Shown piece after piece: positions 7,901-11,614 of a stretch of 11,614 bases of DNA. Below the pieces are notes generated by a model. The model searched no databases, was not told the origin of the DNA, and saw nothing but the letters and a program-made list of their open reading frames with translations. How positions within the stretch are numbered: position 1 is the first letter of the stretch; the number at the start of each line of letters is the position of its first letter. The position numbers and the translations under genes are program-made. Source of the stretch: CAYWFU01 sp964457585 (GTDB lineage: Bacteria; JACRDZ01); contig CAYWFU010000094.1 of the NCBI GenBank assembly GCA_964457585.1, positions 1 to 11,614 of the forward strand, in the 5' to 3' direction.

Positions 7901-8190
7901 TATGGAAAAGCGGATTACTGCCAGAGGATAAAGTTAGGTGGTTAGAATTTTTAACAGATTGTTTTTTTAAATATTTAAATTTTTTTTATGAACAACCAAA
8001 GGATACAGATGTTAAATATTTTTCTGATTTTTTGCAAGTATGGGGAATTGCCATACAAAGAAGTAATATTGATGAATTAACACTTCTGGATAAAAAAATT
8101 GATGATAAATTTACTGATTTAACGAAAACAAAAGATTATTTAAAAAGAATTATTAATATGAAAATTAATACAAACATCAGGAAGGGATAA
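4978..8190 (+). CDS. Multidomain WLWD-HTH-Mrr nuclease-TPR protein, candidate defence effector
   Basis: A 1070-residue fusion, cytoplasmic, with no signal or membrane segment. Residues 1-90 (WLWDKNITEDAAKKIL, ending near WNDPRIEYWQAIYE) are an all-helical module that I know as a small protein encoded beside AbiEii nucleotidyltransferases, so probably antitoxin-like. Residues 108-172 are an XRE helix-turn-helix (ITQKELAFNLKISQQIISRI). Residues 190-325 resemble the Mrr restriction-endonuclease domain: FENLCYAYLKRF, then GIGDKGRDIIGY with Asp228, then WYFQCKNY with Gln246 and Lys248, giving a D-QxK site. Residues 352-500 contain TPR-like repeats (NNLGVCEIRKNDYNKAKEYI and LLNLLGRIYLISGEINKAME), with more helical repeats to about 660. 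Residues 770-930 look PIN-like. The start is set by AGGGAGA (4961-4967) and the 4-nt ATGA overlap with the nucleotidyltransferase. It ends 8 nt before a convergent gene, with no room for a separate terminator. Function is inferred: sensing or repression plus nucleic-acid cleavage. Confidence 0.8.
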   Translation: MNQNWLWDKNITEDAAKKILQDTVNPEFIFYAALLLSRKNSAQEVFKEYLKQKDFVIFWQRIKKQMRKNSWNDPRIEYWQAIYETLKAKSLEFAGLREEKNQQFYSPLLKEIGLTIKNEREKKEITQKELAFNLKISQQIISRIEKGKQNISIETLEKICNALGLPIDIEKFGFKKDAKLSIILSRYVLPFWSKTPEEFENLCYAYLKRFKEYDDLTLNRGIGDKGRDIIGYKFSIVGKKEKWYFQCKNYEKISYKDFKKEIDKIKKHSDEIENFKPDKIIFITACPVSPECRDKTKEYANNLGLNEIEIWNDVELTERVESIKGLKEEFFPVGITKEDLKEETGDIKQEFKIVGTYNNLGVCEIRKNDYNKAKEYIEKALKLAPEFIPAKTNLTSIYLNIGGNDQKAYEITMELWKLNKKDTRILHNLIQSICNYKSPKEAISFYEKSEEARLLVGQNDKLLNLLGRIYLISGEINKAMEFADKALRLSPDASYHFNLKAKILMAQTQINNIIPAYFKLIPSNSIKIEQFNKEKIQQLKIYDVITNLENKNFETAYNLFIEQTIWDKITYEEKLKIANIFFMKGAPEESKNILKKVEAEAEQRKDIQFWIGMSTNAVLLEEKNLAINSVQKAKEFSSGTKFEKTTLSHFNALIYRYRTQGEVDRWMRGITDYNNKYPEEGIVKLIKAFNNVGEPTEEIKTIFSDNHKWYKNVKNIFKSQSLPSYMLEEIFKKPYASILSFQYDPDMKIPFFITSEQVINKLTDNLEKARNLVFDYASLLNLAKMNLLSHLEKLNKNIFICEELFIKIQNELLVFEHEDLRRLWNFLRKSKEIQIIEEAEAELNEKDINEKFDKWIIDSAKLAKIKDAVFIIDDLRTLNFFEQKENIKVCNSLVILNNFLSKEWIDEKIFSTSLGDLAERFYTFLPFNGYNLYQIAMEDNAKITLRSQHLINQLFLPGSIPESFIKVFIEFIELLWKSGLLPEDKVRWLEFLTDCFFKYLNFFYEQPKDTDVKYFSDFLQVWGIAIQRSNIDELTLLDKKIDDKFTDLTKTKDYLKRIINMKINTNIRKG

Positions 8191-8197
8191 GCCAACT

Positions 8198-9136
8198 TCA
8201 TTTTATTAAAGTCTCAATATGCAATCCAACTGCCCTTGCCAGAGCTTTAAGATTATAGCCGCCTTCCAGTACTGATACTATTTTCCCATTGCAGGTTTTA
8301 TTTGCAAGTTCTTTGACAATCTCTGTTAATTTTACAAAGCCAGTATCAGTTAATGGCAATGATGCCAGAAAATCCTCGCAGTGACTATCAAATCCGGCGG
8401 AAATCATTATAAGCTCGGGATTGAATGATTTAGCATGATTTAAAAGCTTATGAGAGAATTTTTCAATGAATTCTGTTTCACTTATTCCTGATTTTACCGG
8501 AACATTTATTGTAAATCCTTTTCCTTTGCCTGTACCTGTCTCATCTTCCATTCCAGTACCGGGATAATGAGGTGATTGATGGATTGAAAAATATAATACT
8601 GATGGATCAGAATAAAATATTTCCTGAGTGCCATTACCATGATGCGCATCCCAATCGATAATTAAAATCCTTCTTAAATTATATTTTTTTTGTGCATAAC
8701 GCGCTCCAATTGCAATGTTATTAAATAGACAAAAACCCATACCCCGTGCAATTGCAGCATGATGTCCCGGAGGACGAACTGCGCAAAATGCATTTATACA
8801 TTCTTCATTCATAACAGCATCAACAGCACGCATAACGCCGCCGGCAGCCATTAAAGCGACATTATATGATTCCGGGCAAATAACAGTATCTACATCCAGA
8901 TTGGTAACACGCTGGGTGCATTTTTTCCATACATCCTTGGCATAATCTGCATCATGCACCAGAGAAATGTCCTGTTCTGTAGCTTTATATGGCGCAATGA
9001 CCAGCAGTTTATTATAAATATTTTTATCATGAAGTTCTTTAATAATAGCCTGCAATCTTTTTGGACTTTCAGGATGATGCCCTGTATCATGTTCTATATA
9101 ATAATGTGTATATATTAAAGCTGTTTTTGATTCCAT
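8198..9136 (-). CDS. Histone deacetylase-like (class II/acetoin-utilisation type) zinc hydrolase
   Basis: A metal-dependent amidohydrolase of the arginase/deacetylase fold; bacterial members remove acetyl groups from lysines, polyamines or other amides. Key elements are all present: RPPGHHA with the catalytic His125-His126 pair, GFCLFNN at 135-140, DWDAHHGNGT with zinc ligands Asp163 and His165, SAGFD with zinc ligand Asp250, and LEGGY with the transition-state Tyr294. At 312 residues it is the usual bacterial length and complete. The ATG overlaps the end of the upstream dehydrogenase gene by 22 nt, with only a weak GGA ribosome site, so translation is probably coupled. The pairing with a dehydrogenase hints at control of central metabolism by deacetylation, but the substrate cannot be read from sequence. 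A plain acetylpolyamine amidohydrolase is the main alternative. Confidence 0.9.
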   Translation of the reverse strand: MESKTALIYTHYYIEHDTGHHPESPKRLQAIIKELHDKNIYNKLLVIAPYKATEQDISLVHDADYAKDVWKKCTQRVTNLDVDTVICPESYNVALMAAGGVMRAVDAVMNEECINAFCAVRPPGHHAAIARGMGFCLFNNIAIGARYAQKKYNLRRILIIDWDAHHGNGTQEIFYSDPSVLYFSIHQSPHYPGTGMEDETGTGKGKGFTINVPVKSGISETEFIEKFSHKLLNHAKSFNPELIMISAGFDSHCEDFLASLPLTDTGFVKLTEIVKELANKTCNGKIVSVLEGGYNLKALARAVGLHIETLIK

Positions 9137-10215
9137 ATTTTTTCCATTATAGCATCTCCCATTTCATTTGTTCCGCAAGCAGACGGATCATCCTGAGATG
9201 CTTTTAAATCATAGGTTACAAATTTACCTTCTTTGATTACATTTGCCACAGCATTTTCCAATTTATCTGCGGCTTGTTTTTCTCCGATATGTTTTAGCAT
9301 CAATACCCCTGATAAAATCAGTGCGCAGGGATTTACCTTATTTAAACCTTTATATTTAGGCGCGCTTCCATGCGTTGGTTCAAATACAGCTCCATTTAGT
9401 CCAATATTTGCACCTGGCGCAACTCCCAAACCGCCAATAAGTCCTGCAGCTAAATCAGAAATAATATCTCCATAAAGATTGGGTAGAACAAGCACGTCAT
9501 AAAGCTCCGGTTTCTGTACAAGCTGCATACACATATTATCCACTATTCTATCTTCAAATTCAATATCTGTATATTTTTTTGCTACTTCTCGTGCAACTTC
9601 CAGGAAGAGCCCGTCAGAATACTTCATGATGTTTGCTTTGTGCACAGCAGTCACCTTGCGTCTTTTATTCTCCCGCGCATAATCAAAAGCAAATTTAACA
9701 ATGCGTTCGGTGCCGGATACAGAGATCGGCTTTATACTGACCCCGGAATCTGTTTTAATTTTTTGACCTGAAAATTTTTCTATCTCCTGAATAAGCTCGA
9801 GAGTATTGGGTTTACTTTTTTCAAATTCGATACCAGCATATAAATCCTCTGTGTTTTCTCTGACAATTACTAAATCAATATTGTCATATTTTGAACGTAC
9901 CCCCGGATAGGTTTTGCATGGCCGCAAACAGGCATAAAGCTCAAGAGCTTTCCGTAAAGCTACATTTACACTGCGGAATCCCTTGCCAACAGGCGTTGTA
10001 ATAGGTCCCTTAATTGCAATTTTATTTTCCCTGATTGAAGAAAGAACATCTTCCTGTAATGGAGTCCCTGTTTTTCCCATCATATCTATTCCTGCATGCT
10101 TTATATCCCACTCTATTTTTACTCCAGTTGCTTCAATGCATTTTTTAGCTACTTCAGATATTTCATACCCTATTCCATCACCAGGAATAAAAGTTATTTT
10201 ATATGTTTTTGTCAA
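9115..10215 (-). CDS. Isocitrate/isopropylmalate dehydrogenase family, probably isocitrate dehydrogenase
   Basis: Catalyses the oxidative decarboxylation of a 2-hydroxy acid, most likely isocitrate to 2-oxoglutarate. The substrate site reads RSVNVALRK (Ser82, Asn84, Arg88), CLRP (Arg98) and VRENTEDLY (Arg119, Tyr126), with Lys193 in AVHKAN and the Mg-binding Asp226, Asp250 and Asp254. The Ser-x-Asn pattern before LRK favours isocitrate over isopropylmalate. In the cofactor loop HGSAPKYKG, Lys287 and Tyr288 occupy the positions that read the 2'-phosphate of NADP in E. coli Icd, and Tyr335 is kept, but the matching Arg is Ala339; preference is therefore uncertain. At 366 residues it is shorter than E. 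coli Icd (416). The start is TTG at 10215, backed by AAGGAG 7 nt upstream (10223-10228); no in-frame ATG lies upstream. A possible -10 TATACT is at 10242-10237, with a poor -35. Confidence 0.85.
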   Translation of the reverse strand: MTKTYKITFIPGDGIGYEISEVAKKCIEATGVKIEWDIKHAGIDMMGKTGTPLQEDVLSSIRENKIAIKGPITTPVGKGFRSVNVALRKALELYACLRPCKTYPGVRSKYDNIDLVIVRENTEDLYAGIEFEKSKPNTLELIQEIEKFSGQKIKTDSGVSIKPISVSGTERIVKFAFDYARENKRRKVTAVHKANIMKYSDGLFLEVAREVAKKYTDIEFEDRIVDNMCMQLVQKPELYDVLVLPNLYGDIISDLAAGLIGGLGVAPGANIGLNGAVFEPTHGSAPKYKGLNKVNPCALILSGVLMLKHIGEKQAADKLENAVANVIKEGKFVTYDLKASQDDPSACGTNEMGDAIMEKIWNQKQL

Positions 10216-10222
10216 TTCTTTT

Positions 10223-10228
10223 CTCCTT
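10223..10228 (-). promoter_or_regulatory. Shine-Dalgarno fixing the TTG start of the dehydrogenase
   Basis: On the minus strand AAGGAG lies 7 nt before the TTG at 10215-10213, and the codons after TTG immediately give the conserved YKITFIPGDGIG N-terminus. This is the best ribosome site in the window and makes the rare start codon credible. Confidence 0.75.
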
Positions 10229-10324
10229 ACTAATATAGTATAAATTATTTTACATATTTACGATAATATCATATCTTGCTATTTATATGCAAAAAATTTT
10301 AATTAAAGTATTTTAAAATTTCAT

Positions 10325-10356
10325 CGATATTATTAATATCGGAGATATAAAATATC
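10325..10356. promoter_or_regulatory. Palindromes overlapping the ribosome site of the GGDEF-like gene
   Basis: CGATATTA-T-TAATATCG (10325-10341) is a perfect 8-bp inverted repeat around one base; its last base is the first G of the ribosome site GGAGA (10341-10345). A second, smaller repeat GATAT-AAA-ATATC (10344-10356) fills the gap to the ATG. These could be an operator or RNA stems that hide the ribosome site. Because AT-rich DNA yields such repeats by chance, the call is tentative. Confidence 0.4.
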
Positions 10357-11577
10357 ATGAAAAAACAAATTCTTGCTTCAATTTTTATTCCAATAGGATT
10401 AATAGGTCTTATTGTAAGTATTTTAATATATGTTGCAGGAACAAAGCATATTAATTATGTTACTGAAATTAATCAAAGGTTATTAATGGATAGTTTTATT
10501 TCTTCTATAAAAACAAACCAGAATTCTGATGATTTACAATCTGCACTTTTACCTATAATGAATAATTATACTAAAAATTTTGGGGTATCATATCTAATGA
10601 TAGTCGATTATAGGGATGTAGTAATTGCACATAGCAGCAAAAAAATAAGCGGTAAAATTATAAAAAATGAGTTTACTTCTAAAATCTTATCTGATGAAAA
10701 AAGATTAAAAAATATTATAACTACACCTGAAGATATCATTGAAATTGGGGAACCTATCAGAATAAACAAGCAAAAAACTGCAGCAATTATCGGAATATCG
10801 CAAACTGAAATAAAATTTCAAAAAATATTTGTGCTATATACTGCATTGGGAACATTTTTTTCATTGCTATTAGTCGGGGCTATTGCAAATAATTTTTTAT
10901 ATAAGCGTATTTCCTCTTCATTTAATAAATTTATTGTTATGTGCAAACGGGTTTCTGAATCAGAAAAAATTAATGAAAATGAGTTTAATATTGAAATCGG
11001 CGAACTTGGTGAAGGGTTAAATTACATTAAAAAAATCTCACAGGATCAACAGATTCTTAATGAAAAAATCAATTACCTTAAAATAGATAATATTACAGGT
11101 TTATTTAATTCTCAATTCATGCTGGAACAGCTTCAATATGAATTAAATAGGTCCAATAGATATAAAAGACCCCTTAGTTGTATTATTGTTGAACTTAAAA
11201 ATCTAAAACAAATTTATTCAATTTGCGGTATTGCAGAAGGAGAATATATCTTGAAGGAAATAGCAGGTTTAATAAAAGGAAATTTGCGAAAAGTTGATAT
11301 ACCAGGAGTAATTGATTTTGCAGCTTTCGTTATTGTATTACCTGAAATCCAATCTTCTCAAGCGCAAATTGTTGCAGATCGTTTATTAAAGCTTATTAAG
11401 GATTATAAAATTACTCATAATAATAAAAGTATTAACATTGTTGCAAATTTAGGGATAAATGCTTTTCAATCTGAAAAAAGCGCTGTTGATGGGAATGTTT
11501 TTATATATCAAACAAAACAAGCTGTGCATAATGCTGAGCTTGCTGGAGAAAATCAAATATATATATACTCAAACTAA
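10357..11577 (+). CDS. Membrane sensor with degenerate GGDEF domain (DFAAF), probably not a cyclase
   Basis: Residues 5-27 and about 157-182 are membrane segments; the 125 or so residues between them form an extracytoplasmic sensor region of a CACHE/PAS-like type (VSYLMIVDYRDVVIAHSSKK). A short linker of about 55 residues leads to a GGDEF-fold domain at 240-405, marked by DNITGLFN (244-251) in place of DxLTGLxN and by LPE and ANLGI near the end. The signature loop GGDEF is replaced by DFAAF (320-324), and the usual substrate-binding N-x-x-G-x-x-x-G-D is altered (ICGIAEGE), so GTP catalysis is unlikely. RKVD (311-314) precedes the signature by five residues, which is the spacing of the inhibitory RxxD site that binds c-di-GMP. 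The ATG follows GGAGA by 11 nt. It is transcribed away from the dehydrogenase, and the stop is 37 nt from the window end. The ligand is unknown. Confidence 0.85.
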   Translation: MKKQILASIFIPIGLIGLIVSILIYVAGTKHINYVTEINQRLLMDSFISSIKTNQNSDDLQSALLPIMNNYTKNFGVSYLMIVDYRDVVIAHSSKKISGKIIKNEFTSKILSDEKRLKNIITTPEDIIEIGEPIRINKQKTAAIIGISQTEIKFQKIFVLYTALGTFFSLLLVGAIANNFLYKRISSSFNKFIVMCKRVSESEKINENEFNIEIGELGEGLNYIKKISQDQQILNEKINYLKIDNITGLFNSQFMLEQLQYELNRSNRYKRPLSCIIVELKNLKQIYSICGIAEGEYILKEIAGLIKGNLRKVDIPGVIDFAAFVIVLPEIQSSQAQIVADRLLKLIKDYKITHNNKSINIVANLGINAFQSEKSAVDGNVFIYQTKQAVHNAELAGENQIYIYSN

Positions 11578-11614
11578 TCAGGTTTGCGAATTTATAACGC
11601 CCCTCTGTACTCCA

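Noticed and set aside
9233..10243. Plus-strand open frames of 80 and 86 residues
   Set aside because: They lie antisense to, and almost wholly within, the dehydrogenase gene, whose conserved motifs leave no doubt about the real strand.

Overview
The window is a stretch of AT-rich bacterial chromosome. It uses a standard genetic code, Shine-Dalgarno starts on most genes, a lipobox signal peptide and sigma70-type promoters. The sequence does not fix the species. The mix of genes and the low GC content would suit an uncultured candidate-phylum bacterium (Omnitrophota or Elusimicrobiota type), but that is only an impression.

Layout. (1) 1-~560: the decayed 3' part of an IS1634-type transposase with an in-frame internal deletion, ending at a strong REP-like hairpin (519-551). 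(2) 557-855: non-coding DNA rich in AT palindromes, including two copies of an AAAGTAAATTA inverted repeat, the second of which contains the stop codon of the next gene. (3) 856-1989, minus: a Fic-family AMP transferase with an N-terminal inhibitory motif. (4) 2164-2451, plus: a promoter, leader and lipoprotein start followed out of frame by the tail of a fibronectin-III-like domain, so probably a lipoprotein gene wrecked by deletion. (5) 2444-4138, minus: a YgiQ-family radical SAM protein. (6) 4207-8190, plus: a two-gene cassette, the most interesting part of the window. (7) 8198-10215, minus: a housekeeping pair, isocitrate/isopropylmalate-type dehydrogenase then a histone-deacetylase-like hydrolase, overlapping by 22 nt. 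(8) 10357-11577, plus: a membrane-anchored degenerate GGDEF protein.

The cassette has an AbiEii-like nucleotidyltransferase whose stop overlaps (ATGA) the start of a 1070-residue protein. That protein joins, in order, a WLWD-type helical module of the kind often encoded beside AbiEii nucleotidyltransferases, an XRE helix-turn-helix, an Mrr-like PD-(D/E)xK nuclease domain, TPR-like repeats, and a C-terminal region that looks PIN-like. Two near-identical 21-bp palindromic sites, 31 bp apart, sit on the cassette promoter. I infer a self-regulated toxin/antitoxin-derived defence system in which the antitoxin and repressor parts are fused to a nuclease effector. The promoter places the transcript start on the ATG of the nucleotidyltransferase, so that mRNA is probably leaderless; the divergent YgiQ gene has the same arrangement.

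Other points: the terminal GGDEF protein has lost its GGDEF signature (DFAAF) but keeps RxxD at the inhibitory-site spacing, so it may be a c-di-GMP sensor rather than a cyclase. The Fic gene, IS remnant and cassette together give the first 8 kb an accessory-island character, interrupted by the YgiQ gene.
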